Positions 51,717-60,594 of a stretch of 64,000 nt of DNA are shown here, piece by piece (the first letter of the stretch is position 1; every line of letters starts with the position of its first letter). Origin of the DNA: Alcaligenaceae bacterium (lineage in GTDB: Bacteria > Pseudomonadota > Gammaproteobacteria > Burkholderiales > Burkholderiaceae_B); assembly GCA_013416445.1 (NCBI GenBank), contig JACCER010000007.1, positions 1-64,000 of the forward strand, in the 5' to 3' direction. Under the pieces are notes generated by a model. The model had not been told where the DNA came from. It worked only from the letters and a program-made list of their open reading frames with translations, and made no database searches. Position numbers and translations under genes: made by a program.

Positions 51717-52197
51717 ACTTGCCCTTGCCGTTCAGTACGGCATGCCCGTGCCTGAACTGCCGCGCTGGCGCCTGCGCCGTTGGGTGCAGCAAGCAGTAAA
51801 TGGCGTAGTCCGTGACTGGGCGGCAAGCTCCGATGATGCAACGCCTGGCTTTAGCGCCGTGGCGCTTACCTTGCGTCTGGTCGACGAACAGGAAGGCCGC
51901 CAACTGAATCTCGAATACCGCGACCGCGACTACGCCACCAACGTACTTACCTTTGAATACGGTATAGATCCTGACGGCACAGCCAGCGGCGATATCGTGT
52001 TATGCGTGCCGGTGCTGCACCACGAAGCAGATAAACAGAAAAAAACCCTGCTCGAACACGCTGCGCACCTGACCGTGCACGGCGTGCTTCACGCCCTTGG
52101 CTACGACCACATTCAGGCCGATGACGCACAGCAAATGGAGGCCTTGGAAATCGAAATTCTAGGCAAAATGGGTATAGCCGACCCTTACCAGGCCTGA
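51706..52197 (+). CDS. ybeY: rRNA maturation endoribonuclease YbeY
   Basis: 163 residues from the ATG at 51706, overlapping phoH by 11 bp. The zinc-binding HLTVHGVLHALGYDH motif (HGxLHLxGYDH type) is complete. It trims 16S rRNA 3' ends and acts in RNA turnover. Longer in-frame readings inside phoH were rejected. A REP dyad follows 30 bp downstream. Confidence 0.95.
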   Translation: MTTELALAVQYGMPVPELPRWRLRRWVQQAVNGVVRDWAASSDDATPGFSAVALTLRLVDEQEGRQLNLEYRDRDYATNVLTFEYGIDPDGTASGDIVLCVPVLHHEADKQKKTLLEHAAHLTVHGVLHALGYDHIQADDAQQMEALEIEILGKMGIADPYQA

Positions 52198-52226
52198 AAA
52201 GCAGGGTATTTACTATTTGGCATTTG

Positions 52227-52265
52227 TTTGTCGAACTACGCTCCGGGCGGCGCTAATCCGACAAA
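52227..52265. repeat. REP-like dyad after ybeY
   Basis: TTGTCGAACTACGCTCC and the right arm GGCGCTAATCCGACAAA, moderately decayed. It marks the end of the miaB-phoH-ybeY unit. Confidence 0.75.
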
Positions 52266-52378
52266 CTGAGCCACAACCATACGAGCGCAACGTAACCCAA
52301 TAAACGAACCATGACGTTTCGCACTTGAATTCATAATTTCGGTTATGCTAAAACTCCGTATAACCAGTCCCTTGGACA

Positions 52379-53266
52379 ATGTCAGAACCTAGCTCACCCG
52401 ACGCCGAGCCCCGCTCGGCAAAAACCACATCCAAATCCCTGTTCGAGCGCCTTACCGCTTTCATGAGGCCATCCGAGCCTGAAGACCGCGACGGCATCAA
52501 GGCCGTTCTGGAAGCCGCCCACGATAGGCAGGTGCTCGATGGTGAATCCTATGCCATGATTTCCGGCGCCCTTGAAGTCGCCAACCAAACCGTTGCTGAC
52601 ATCATGGTGCCGCGCTCAAAAATGGATATGCTCGACGTCAGCAAGCCACTGGCCGAAGTCTTGCCCGAAATCATAGAAACCGGGCACTCGCGTTTTCCTG
52701 TCTACGAAGACGACCGCGACAATATCGTTGGCATCCTGCTGGCCAAAGACCTGCTGCTATCCATCACCAACCCCGCCATCGATTTGCGTCCCCTGGTGCG
52801 CCCCGCCGTTTTCATCCCCGAAACCAAGCGCCTCAATGTACTGCTGCACGACTTCCGCAGCAGCCGTAACCACCTGGCCATCGTGGTCGATGAGCACGGC
52901 GGCACATCCGGCCTGGTCACCATGGAAGACGTACTCGAACAAATTGTCGGCGACATCGAAGACGAATACGACGAAGATGCTGAAAAAACCATCTTCCAGA
53001 CCGGCACCAACAGTTGGCGCGCCATGGGGATTACCGAAATCGCCATATTCAACCGCAGCTTCAACACTGACCTGCCGCACGACGACTACGACACGCTGGG
53101 CGGATGGCTGGCGGCTGAACTCGGGCGCATACCCCGTCGTGGCGACAGCATCAGCCGCCAGGGCCTGAACATTACCGTCGTGGGCGCCGACGCCAAGCGC
53201 GCCCTATGGCTGCACATCCAGCTCGACAACCCCGACCCTGTCTCACGCGCCAACATCACCGAGTAA
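52379..53266 (+). CDS. corC: CorC/HlyC-family CBS-domain protein
   Basis: 295 residues: two CBS domains (about 65-190, with [14 protein letters not shown] and [28 protein letters not shown]) and a C-terminal CorC_HlyC domain (about 205-290). It lacks the membrane domain of the longer paralogues. Linked to Mg/Co efflux and here in the conserved order before lnt. Confidence 0.92.
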   Translation: MSEPSSPDAEPRSAKTTSKSLFERLTAFMRPSEPEDRDGIKAVLEAAHDRQVLDGESYAMISGALEVANQTVADIMVPRSKMDMLDVSKPLAEVLPEIIETGHSRFPVYEDDRDNIVGILLAKDLLLSITNPAIDLRPLVRPAVFIPETKRLNVLLHDFRSSRNHLAIVVDEHGGTSGLVTMEDVLEQIVGDIEDEYDEDAEKTIFQTGTNSWRAMGITEIAIFNRSFNTDLPHDDYDTLGGWLAAELGRIPRRGDSISRQGLNITVVGADAKRALWLHIQLDNPDPVSRANITE

Positions 53267-53271
53267 GCCTC

Positions 53272-54900
53272 TTGGACCACCACCTGAAACAACTGTGCCG
53301 GCAATCAGCCGGGCCGCTGCTGCTTGGCGCCATCCATGCTTTATCGTTTGCGCCGGGTCCGCTACCCGCCTGGTCGCTGCCTTTTGTCCAGATAGTCGCG
53401 TTGGCCTTTCTGGCGTTTTATGTATTCCAGGCAGTCACGATACGCCAGGCTGCCCTGATGGGGTTTCTGTTCGGACTGAGCAACTTTACGCTGGGTTTTT
53501 ACTGGCTTTATATCAGCATGCACAACTACGGCGGGATGGCCTCCTGGATGGCCGCCGCCGCCGTGTTGCTGCTGGCCGCAGCCGAAGCCCTGTTCATTGT
53601 GGGCGCAACAATTCTGGCGCGCTGGCTCTCAGGGCCCCACCTGCGCGCACATTCCAGTTATCAGTGGCAACTGCTTATCGCTGCCGTCTGGGCATCAAGC
53701 TGGACTATGTTCGAGTGGCTGCGCGGCACATTGTTTACAGGCTTCCCCTGGCTGAACGTGGGTTATGCTCACGTGGAAGGCATGCTCACCCACTGGGCGC
53801 CGATACTGGGCGTATACGGGCTGGCCTGGTTCGCTGCCTTTGCATCAGCCGCCATTGCGCTGCTGGCTTGCGCCAAAGACTCAAAAAACGACGCCAAGGC
53901 AGCCATCGGCGTAGGCTGTGCCCTGGTCATAGGCCTGCTGGGTATTGCGTTGAGCCATATCGCCTGGTCCACGCCGCACGCCAACCCCATCATCGTACGA
54001 CTGGTACAGGGTAATGTGGCGCAATCCGAAAAATTCGACCCACAGCACCTGCAGCGCGGCCTGGCCGACTACATGCAACTGGCCGCCCTTGCCCCCAAAA
54101 CACCCAATGACGCGCCGCAACTGATCGTACTGCCGGAAACCGTCATGCCCTTATTCCAGGACCGGATCGCGCCCCAGGCCTGGCAAGAATGGCTGGATAT
54201 CGCTCAGGCCAGTAACGCCCAGATCCTGATGGGCGCACCGCTGCACAACCAACACCAGGGGCAAGATCGCTACACCAATAGCGCCATCAGCTTCAACGCC
54301 CAGACGCCTCTGGCCGCGCTGGTGGCCGGCGAGCCAGGCCTGCGCTACGACAAACACCACCTGGTGCCTTTCGGTGAATTCATACCACCTGGATTTCGCT
54401 GGTTTGTTGATGCCATGCAGATTCCACTGGGCGACTTCAATCGCGGGCCAGCACGGCAGGCACTGTTTCCCATCGCCGGCCAAATAATTTCGCCCGACAT
54501 CTGCTATGAAGACGTATTTGGTGAAGAAATCATACGCTCGGTGCGCGACAGCGAACAATTCGGCCCCGGCGCCACCATACTGGTCAACATGAGCAATCTG
54601 GGCTGGTTCGGGAATTCATGGGCCCTGCGCCAGCATTTACAGATTTCACGCATGCGCGCCCTGGAAACCGCACGTCCCATGATACGGGCCACGAACACCG
54701 GCATGACTGCCGCCATCGCCCCCAACGGCACAGTACGCGCTGCGCTGGACACCATGAGCAAAGGCGTGCTTGACGTCGAAGTACAAGGCATGACCGGGCT
54801 TACCCCTTACGTACGCTGGGGCAATGGCCCAGTGCTGGCATGGGCGAGCCTGATCCTGCTGGCGGGCTTATGGCTGCGACGGCGCCAATCGGCATATTAA
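53272..54900 (+). CDS. lnt: Apolipoprotein N-acyltransferase
   Basis: 542 residues from a TTG at 53272, five bases after corC. About six N-terminal membrane helices precede a nitrilase domain with catalytic residues in IVLPETVMP (Glu), YDKHHLVPFGEF (Lys) and DICYEDVFGEE (Cys). It N-acylates lipoproteins in the inner membrane. An ATG at 53206 would overlap corC by 61 bp with a proline-rich unlikely N-terminus and was not chosen. The stop codon directly abuts a REP dyad. Confidence 0.94.
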   Translation: MDHHLKQLCRQSAGPLLLGAIHALSFAPGPLPAWSLPFVQIVALAFLAFYVFQAVTIRQAALMGFLFGLSNFTLGFYWLYISMHNYGGMASWMAAAAVLLLAAAEALFIVGATILARWLSGPHLRAHSSYQWQLLIAAVWASSWTMFEWLRGTLFTGFPWLNVGYAHVEGMLTHWAPILGVYGLAWFAAFASAAIALLACAKDSKNDAKAAIGVGCALVIGLLGIALSHIAWSTPHANPIIVRLVQGNVAQSEKFDPQHLQRGLADYMQLAALAPKTPNDAPQLIVLPETVMPLFQDRIAPQAWQEWLDIAQASNAQILMGAPLHNQHQGQDRYTNSAISFNAQTPLAALVAGEPGLRYDKHHLVPFGEFIPPGFRWFVDAMQIPLGDFNRGPARQALFPIAGQIISPDICYEDVFGEEIIRSVRDSEQFGPGATILVNMSNLGWFGNSWALRQHLQISRMRALETARPMIRATNTGMTAAIAPNGTVRAALDTMSKGVLDVEVQGMTGLTPYVRWGNGPVLAWASLILLAGLWLRRRQSAY

Positions 54901-54941
54901 TTGCCGGATTACGCGCTTGGCGGCGCTAATCAGACCTAGGT
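54901..54941. repeat. REP-like dyad between convergent lnt and the GGDEF/EAL gene
   Basis: TTGCCGGATTACGCGC and GGCGCTAATCAGACCTAGG. It starts at the first base after the lnt stop, and its right arm, on the minus strand, encodes PRSD and the TAG stop of the GGDEF/EAL protein. Confidence 0.85.
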
Positions 54942-57808
54942 TCGTGTTGCAGCAGCGCAGAGAATTGCTCGGCGGGAACGGGCCGGGAAAACAGATAGCC
55001 TTGGCCGTAATCGCAACCCGCGCGCACCAATAGTTCGCACTGCTCCCGGGTTTCCACACCTTCGGCGATCACTGTCAACCCCAGCCTGTGAGCCATGACG
55101 ATAATGGCTTCACATAATGCCATGTCATCGGTATCTGGCCCCAGGTTGCGCACAAAAGACTGATCGATCTTGATGTAATCGATATCAAATTTCTTCAGGT
55201 ACGACAGCGACGAATAACCCGTGCCGAAGTCGTCCAGCGCAACCTGTATGCCGGCATCGCGAAAAGCCAGCAACTTGCTGCTGATTTCCTCGCTGGCATC
55301 CATCAGCAGGCGCTCGGTGATTTCGACGGCTATGCTCCCGCCCGGCAAATTCAGTTCCTGCAACTGCGCAAGCCAGGCTTCGTGGCTCAGGCCTTCTGCC
55401 ATGAACTGCGCTGGCGATACGTTCACGGCAATCTGGAAATCGGGGTAATGCGAAGTACGCCATAGCGCCGCCTGCTTGGCCGCTTCACTAAACACCCAGT
55501 CGCCGATCTCGACAATAATGCCAGAGTCTTCAGCAAAAGGAATGAAATCGGCCGGGCTGACCAGGCCAAGCTCGGGGTGTATCCAGCGTATCAGCGCTTC
55601 CGCCTTGTGGATATGCCCGGTGCCAAGCGCAACAATAGGCTGGTAATGCAGCACGAACTGCTTCTGGTCCAGCGCGTCCACCAGATCACGCAGCAACTGG
55701 CGTCGATTGTGCGCGTTTTGCTGCATGGCTGGAGTGAAGTAGCAAAACTGATTACGCCCTTTGTCTTTGGCGGCATACATGGCCAAATCAGCGTTTTTCA
55801 ATAACTCTTGCGCATCTGCGCCATCGTTGGGATAAAAAGTTACCCCCATGCTGGTGGAAATAGTGGCCGCCTCGTCGCCCAAATAATAAGGCAGGGCAAG
55901 ATGGCGCAAAGTCTCCTGGCAAATCCGTTCGGCGACTTCGTAATCATGCAGATCACCAACGATAATGGTGAACTCGTCACCCCCCAGGCGGGCCACGGTG
56001 TCGGTCGCTCGTACGCATGAGCTCAGGCGCGTCGCCACTTGCTTGAGCAGTTCGTCGCCCATGCTATGACCCAGGGTGTCGTTGATATCCTTGAAAAAAT
56101 CCAGGTCCAGAAACACCAGCGCCATCGACAAGCCAGATCGATCGGAACGAACGATAGCGCGCTCGAGACGGTCTTGAAACAATTGGCGGTTGGGCAGGCC
56201 GGTAAGATGATCATAGTTGGCCTGACGCCAAATGAACGCGTCCGACTGTTTTTTCTTGGTAATGTCGGAAAACAGGCCTATGCGGCAGCGCACCGACCCA
56301 TCATCGTTATATGAGGTATTAATAGTGAGCCGCTCGGCATATTCTTCGCCATTCTTGCGCCGGTTCCAGATATCGCCTTGCCATTTCCCGCTGTTACTCA
56401 AAGCGTGCCACATTGCCTGATAAAACGTCTTGTCGTGGCGCCCTGAACTCAAGATACTTAATTTGCTGCCTATGACCTCGTCGGCGCCATAGCCGGTAAT
56501 CGCAGAAAATGCCGGATTCACATTGATAATAATGCCAGTGGCATCGGTTACCACCATGGCTTCGCTGCTGTTCTGGTATACCAAGGCGGCCATGCGCACC
56601 GAGGCCTCGACCTCTTTGCGCCCGGTGATATCCATGGCCACACCCATGATCACCCGCTCGCCGTCTAGTTCCATGACCGAGCCGAACACTTCAAGATTGA
56701 TGATGGAACCATCTTTGCGACGCCCCCGCCGCTCTTGGGGCCGGCTGGGAGCGCCGTCACCCAAGCGACGATCAACGTGATCTCTGATCTTGCGGCGGTC
56801 TTCTTCTGGAAAAATGGCGTAAGCATCCAGGGAGGCCAGCATTTCATGGCGCTCGTAACTAAACATATCGGCCATTGTTGCATTCACGAAGCGGAAACGC
56901 CCGTCTTGCACGATATATACACCCACCATGGTGTTTTCAGCCATGCCGCGAAACATGGCCTCGGCGCGCTGCAGGCGGCCCCTGTCTTGCTCGATATGAT
57001 GCACCAGTTGCCCGATGCGCTTTGCTGATTCGTTGAAGGCCAATGCCAATAAGCCAATTTCATCCGACGAACGGTAGCCCATCCTGGCACTATAGTTGCC
57101 GGCGGCGAGCTCGCCGCAATACTCTGATAAATGTCGCAGGGGAATCACCATTTGCCGGCGCGCCACCATAAAAGCCGCACACAGCATCAAAATGTCGATC
57201 AGCAGCAGAGCATACATTTTCATCAAGGCGTGCTTTTGCGCCAACTGGTTTTCAGCCACAATCGCGTCGATCAGGACTTCTGTGGAATCAAGCAAATACC
57301 CAGCATTGTCAGCCACCGATTGTTGCAAGGCCCGATAATACCCATGACTGGCGCCTCCTGTCTGTTGCCCAGCCTTAAGCAATTGCCTGACATCAGCATA
57401 ATAGGCATCCCAATGTCGGCCAACACCGTTCAAAATACTTATATGGCCCAAAGAAAGTTTTTTTATAGTCAAGCCAAAGACCAGGCCCCCTTGGCCCAGC
57501 ACCTGCAAAGCGACATCGAAATCCTGCAGCCTGCTCTCGACCTCATCCACCGGCGGCCCCATCCCCTGCGATATCTTGCTGGTTTCAAAGGCGATTTTCT
57601 GGCTTAGCATGCGCAGCTTGCCTGCGACATTGACTGTAGCGGCCACGCCATTGAAGTCATTAAGCAGGTTTTTCACCAGAATGATATTGGCGCCCGCCAG
57701 ACAAAGCACCAGCAAAAATGTGCCGCCGATTTTCTGGCCTATGCTCAGCCCGGGCCTAGCCCGCCCTTGATACAGGGACACATCTAACTTGGGAGTCTTG
57801 GGGTTCAT
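54926..57808 (-). CDS. Membrane GGDEF/EAL sensor with PilJ-type input and PAS domains
   Basis: 960 residues. N-terminal membrane helix (about 28-48), a periplasmic PilJ/NIT-like helical region with the GKLRMLSQKIA motif, a second helix (about 195-213), HAMP, two PAS/PAC domains (about 285-410 and 410-525), a GGDEF domain with intact GGDEF near residue 608 and an EAL domain with the EAL core near 736. Both cyclic-di-GMP synthesis and hydrolysis motifs look intact. The signal may be nitrate-like or pilus-related by domain analogy (inference). The last residues (PRSD) and stop come from a REP dyad. Confidence 0.93.
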   Translation of the reverse strand: MNPKTPKLDVSLYQGRARPGLSIGQKIGGTFLLVLCLAGANIILVKNLLNDFNGVAATVNVAGKLRMLSQKIAFETSKISQGMGPPVDEVESRLQDFDVALQVLGQGGLVFGLTIKKLSLGHISILNGVGRHWDAYYADVRQLLKAGQQTGGASHGYYRALQQSVADNAGYLLDSTEVLIDAIVAENQLAQKHALMKMYALLLIDILMLCAAFMVARRQMVIPLRHLSEYCGELAAGNYSARMGYRSSDEIGLLALAFNESAKRIGQLVHHIEQDRGRLQRAEAMFRGMAENTMVGVYIVQDGRFRFVNATMADMFSYERHEMLASLDAYAIFPEEDRRKIRDHVDRRLGDGAPSRPQERRGRRKDGSIINLEVFGSVMELDGERVIMGVAMDITGRKEVEASVRMAALVYQNSSEAMVVTDATGIIINVNPAFSAITGYGADEVIGSKLSILSSGRHDKTFYQAMWHALSNSGKWQGDIWNRRKNGEEYAERLTINTSYNDDGSVRCRIGLFSDITKKKQSDAFIWRQANYDHLTGLPNRQLFQDRLERAIVRSDRSGLSMALVFLDLDFFKDINDTLGHSMGDELLKQVATRLSSCVRATDTVARLGGDEFTIIVGDLHDYEVAERICQETLRHLALPYYLGDEAATISTSMGVTFYPNDGADAQELLKNADLAMYAAKDKGRNQFCYFTPAMQQNAHNRRQLLRDLVDALDQKQFVLHYQPIVALGTGHIHKAEALIRWIHPELGLVSPADFIPFAEDSGIIVEIGDWVFSEAAKQAALWRTSHYPDFQIAVNVSPAQFMAEGLSHEAWLAQLQELNLPGGSIAVEITERLLMDASEEISSKLLAFRDAGIQVALDDFGTGYSSLSYLKKFDIDYIKIDQSFVRNLGPDTDDMALCEAIIVMAHRLGLTVIAEGVETREQCELLVRAGCDYGQGYLFSRPVPAEQFSALLQHEPRSD

Positions 57809-57955
57809 CTCGTTATTTTAAGTAAGGCAGCGGCCAACCCTTGCCGTACCCGGAATATAAGACTGGGTATGATGGCCGCAAGCTCTGCATACTGAGTTGA
57901 CTCACATCAAGAAACATTTAGGAACTACAGCATAACTAAAAAATAGCGATACGAC

Positions 57956-57984
57956 TTGCACAAACAAAAAATATGGTGCATAAT
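57956..57984 (+). promoter_or_regulatory. Sigma-70 promoter of the tRNA cluster
   Basis: TTGCAC (57956-57961) and CATAAT (57979-57984) with an ideal 17-bp spacer, ending 35 bp before tRNA-Ala. The A-rich spacer and upstream ACTAAAAAATAG stretch resemble UP-element-like DNA. Confidence 0.8.
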
Positions 57985-58019
57985 CTTGCTTCTTCGTTGG
58001 ACAAGCCCAAACGCAGTAC

Positions 58020-58095
<76 letters not shown>

Positions 58096-58164
58096 GTCTC
58101 ACGAAGTTGGTAGTAAAAGATACACGCATTTATATATGCTACAATGCGCAGCTTGTTAGTCCGA

Positions 58165-58240
58165 GTCCCCATCGTCTAGAGGCCTAGGACACCACCCTTT
58201 CACGGTGGGTACAGGGGTTCGAATCCCCTTGGGGACGCCA
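58165..58240 (+). tRNA. tRNA-Glu (TTC anticodon)
   Basis: 76 nt with encoded CCA. Anticodon loop CTTTCAC in a CCACC/GGTGG stem, acceptor GTCCCCA/TGGGGAC, T-loop GGTTCGAATCC. Second gene of the three-tRNA unit. Confidence 0.97.
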
Positions 58241-58278
58241 GTTTTTTTAAAACATGGCATACTGTAGTACACCGCTGC

Positions 58279-58355
58279 GGAGCGGTAGTTCAGTTGGTTA
58301 GAATACCGGCCTGTCACGCCGGGGGTCGCGGGTTCGAGTCCCGTCCGCTCCGCCA
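58279..58355 (+). tRNA. tRNA-Asp (GTC anticodon)
   Basis: 77 nt with encoded CCA. Acceptor GGAGCGG/CCGCTCC with discriminator G, anticodon loop CTGTCAC. The prophage begins downstream of its 3' end, so this tRNA is the likely integration site. Q34 modification by queA and tgt products in this window applies to this tRNA (known biology). Confidence 0.97.
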
Positions 58356-58397
58356 TATTTATCAAGCACTTACGCAGTTTTTTAATCACGGTTTTTT

Positions 58398-58420
58398 ATT
58401 CCAAATTCCGTTTTTGGAAT
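58398..58420. terminator. Hairpin between tRNA-Asp and the DGR reverse transcriptase
   Basis: ATTCCAAA (58398-58405) and TTTGGAAT (58413-58420) form a perfect 8-bp stem with a 7-nt loop, seven bases past the RT stop. It lacks a clean U-tract on either strand, so it could be a weak terminator or part of the attachment region. Confidence 0.45.
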
Positions 58421-58426
58421 ATGATT

Positions 58427-59539
58427 CTACCGCGTAAGGCTCGGATTGCCGGTTTCAGACAGCTTTTCAGGTATGTCTCGCAAGCCCGGAATCAACACTA
58501 TCTCTCCCAAAATATTCTCTACTGTACGCCGCGCTTGGCAATGTTTTGCGTATGCAATGAACGACATGACGCGCTCGCGGACATGCTCCATCTCGACCTG
58601 TCCGCTGTAATATTGCTTCATTAGGTGCTTGAAATCGGCGCGGGCGCGCTTGATATTGCGCTTACGTGGCAGAATGTGCGTCGGCCAAATCCGATAGCCG
58701 CAAAAGTCAACGCCGCGCTGCCAGGGATGAATGGCTGTTTTTGGATTGAGCGACAACCCCAGGCCGCGCACCGCCTCATCAAATGCCTGCAGCACTCGCT
58801 GGGCTTCGGCCTTGCTATGCACGATCGCCAAAAAATCATCCATGTATCGAACGTAATAGCGCAGGCCCATATCATCTTTAGCGATATGATCCAGGCGGTT
58901 TAATACCACATTAGCGCCCAGCTGGCTGGTCAATGCGCCCACAGGCAGGCCCAAGCCATTCTCGTGGCCATAGGCAGCAATAATGGTCTGCCATAACCAG
59001 AGCACGTCCTTGTCGGAAATCGTGACGGACAACTGTCCCATCAAAACCTTATGCAAAATGCTCGCAAAGTACTTGCTGATATCGCATTTCACTACATAAG
59101 CACCATCGCCCCAATTGCGTTTTGCTACACGCAAGAAGTGCTGCGTACGCATGACAGCGCGCTGGGTGCCTTTGCCAACACGGCAGGCATATGAGTCGGC
59201 GATAAACTTGCGCTCAAAATACGGCTCAATGACTCGCACCAGGGCGTGATGAATAATGCGATCCGCAAACGGCGGCGCCTGAATGAGTCGCAGCTTTGGC
59301 TCTTTCACGACGAACTCACGATGCGGGCCGGGCGCCCATGACTTCCAGATTAGGTGGTTTTGGATGTTGATCAGATTTTCTTCGAGGTTGGACGCAAAGA
59401 GCATCACGTCGCGCTGGTAGCGCTTGCCTAGCCGTGCGGCCTGGTAAGCGAGGTACAGATTTTCAAAGTCGATTACTTTGGCCCATAGGCCGCTCGTTGT
59501 GTGTGGCATAGAAATCCATAGAGGCGGGCGCTGCCACAT
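58427..59539 (-). CDS. DGR-type reverse transcriptase
   Basis: 370 residues. RT motif A KCDISKYF (151-158, D153), the DGR/group II-like GLPVGALTSQ (197-206, ending SQ and not the SP of retrons), the catalytic YVRYMDDFL (229-237, D234 and D235), LNPKT (264-268) and VDFCGYRIW (277-285). It copies the TR RNA into cDNA with errors at adenines. The start at 59539 has only a very close GGAG; a second ATG at 59509 (residue 11) is equally possible. Together with the upstream TR and Avd gene it forms the DGR cassette, and it is the last gene of the phage late region. Confidence 0.95.
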   Translation of the reverse strand: MWQRPPLWISMPHTTSGLWAKVIDFENLYLAYQAARLGKRYQRDVMLFASNLEENLINIQNHLIWKSWAPGPHREFVVKEPKLRLIQAPPFADRIIHHALVRVIEPYFERKFIADSYACRVGKGTQRAVMRTQHFLRVAKRNWGDGAYVVKCDISKYFASILHKVLMGQLSVTISDKDVLWLWQTIIAAYGHENGLGLPVGALTSQLGANVVLNRLDHIAKDDMGLRYYVRYMDDFLAIVHSKAEAQRVLQAFDEAVRGLGLSLNPKTAIHPWQRGVDFCGYRIWPTHILPRKRNIKRARADFKHLMKQYYSGQVEMEHVRERVMSFIAYAKHCQARRTVENILGEIVLIPGLRDIPEKLSETGNPSLTR

Positions 59540-59666
59540 TCTCCGGCTGTCCGAATACTAGCCGCAGCGCCCTGTTCATCTTCGACAGCATGGTCAGGAC
59601 AATGGCCCCAAAGGAAATGCACTGGGCGCCGGTCCCAGGACCGAGCGCCTTCTGGCGTAATAATCG
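59540..59666 (-). ncRNA. Spacer RNA between TR and reverse transcriptase
   Basis: 127 bases on the transcribed strand between the TR and the RT start. In the Bordetella phage DGR a spacer of similar size and position downstream of TR is needed for priming cDNA synthesis. No protein here is credible, although a 38-codon frame exists. Its function here is inferred by position only. Confidence 0.55.
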
Positions 59667-59770
59667 TTTGCGAGGCGGCCGCCGATATTGCTATTCGCGT
59701 TCGACGCGGCGTTGTTGACGTTCAGATAGAACAGCCCGGCGTTCGCGCCATGGCTCCAATTGCCGCCGTT
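59667..59770 (-). repeat. DGR template repeat (TR)
   Basis: 104 bp aligning without gaps to 61269-61372. On the transcribed strand it carries 26 adenines, most in AAC/AAT codons (nine Asn codons in the matching frame). All 12 differences from the VR are at these adenines and none of the other 78 bases differ. The match fades beyond 59770, where the differences (at 59771, 59774) are no longer at adenines. Confidence 0.95.
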
Positions 59771-59800
59771 ATAAGCCATTGCCCACTAAAATGATGGGCG

Positions 59801-60172
59801 CTACCGCATGGCTGCACCTCCTTTTGGTGATTTCTCGGCCTCATGCTTGATCCAGCCACCGACAATATTGCCAATCTCATTAGTGTGGCGCATCCAGATC
59901 CCAAGGCGTCGAGTCTTGATGTAACCAAGCCGATGGGCTTTTCGGATAAGCGATCGGAATATCGCAATTTCAATGTCGAGATCAAACAGCGCGGCCGTTT
60001 TTTGGCGTCGCTTCCAGGCAATGACGGTCTGTCGCAAAATGCAAGTCATAGAGGCTCGCATCTCAGCGCACAGCAGGTGGCGCTCCAGTCGCGGGAACTG
60101 ATGCAGCACTTTGTGGGTGTATGTATCCAGCTCCTCGAGCTTGGTCATAAGAGTCAGATGCGGATCTTTCAT
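59801..60172 (-). CDS. avd: DGR accessory protein Avd-like
   Basis: 123 residues, basic, mostly helical, the size of Bordetella phage Avd (about 128). It shows the four-helix pattern of the family and a C-terminal GNIVGGWIKHE that parallels the LGSWI element of bAvd. Avd binds the reverse transcriptase and TR RNA and is needed for mutagenic retrohoming. It overlaps the upstream DUF1353 gene by ATGA and ends 31 bp before the TR. Identity rests on size, fold pattern and DGR context. Confidence 0.85.
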   Translation of the reverse strand: MKDPHLTLMTKLEELDTYTHKVLHQFPRLERHLLCAEMRASMTCILRQTVIAWKRRQKTAALFDLDIEIAIFRSLIRKAHRLGYIKTRRLGIWMRHTNEIGNIVGGWIKHEAEKSPKGGAAMR

Positions 60173-60594
60173 GTAAGCGCCTCAAGATCTCCGGGGAAAT
60201 CTCGTGGGCCCAGCCAAAGAACTGCCGCCGGATACAGCGACGTCATCAACCAAGGGGCATCTGCGCGTACCAGCTCCTGGGCGAATACGCCAGTAGCAAT
60301 GGCCTGTTTGAGGCCAGGAATCTCATGTCGAAACTGACAAAGAGCGTCGTGAAGTAGCGAGGCCCGCCATGAGACTGGCCTGCCGTCTGCGCCCAAAGGC
60401 CCATCGGGCGTGCCGAGCCAGATGCGCGTGCCAGGCACACGAATGGATGGCGAGCATCCGTCCCATGCGTAGCCCTCGCTTACCCGCATCCAGCCGCCAT
60501 TAATCGTCACCCATTCATTTGCGAAATCGAGAGCGCTCAGCAATGGACATATCGCGGTCACTGGCTGCTCAAGCGCATATCTCCACAAGCCCAT
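60169..60594 (-). CDS. Phage DUF1353-like protein
   Basis: 141 residues, no membrane segment. The YAWDGCSPS and RASLLHDALCQF segments are typical of DUF1353 phage proteins. Its overlaps with the DUF4376 gene (one base, TAATG) and with avd (ATGA) show a compact late operon. Biochemical role unknown; such genes often sit among tail and lysis genes. Confidence 0.78.
   Translation of the reverse strand: MGLWRYALEQPVTAICPLLSALDFANEWVTINGGWMRVSEGYAWDGCSPSIRVPGTRIWLGTPDGPLGADGRPVSWRASLLHDALCQFRHEIPGLKQAIATGVFAQELVRADAPWLMTSLYPAAVLWLGPRDFPGDLEALT

Noticed and set aside
59594-59779. 61-codon frame containing the TR, as a small protein
   Set aside because: It is the DGR template itself; similarity to the tail protein end is due to TR/VR homology.
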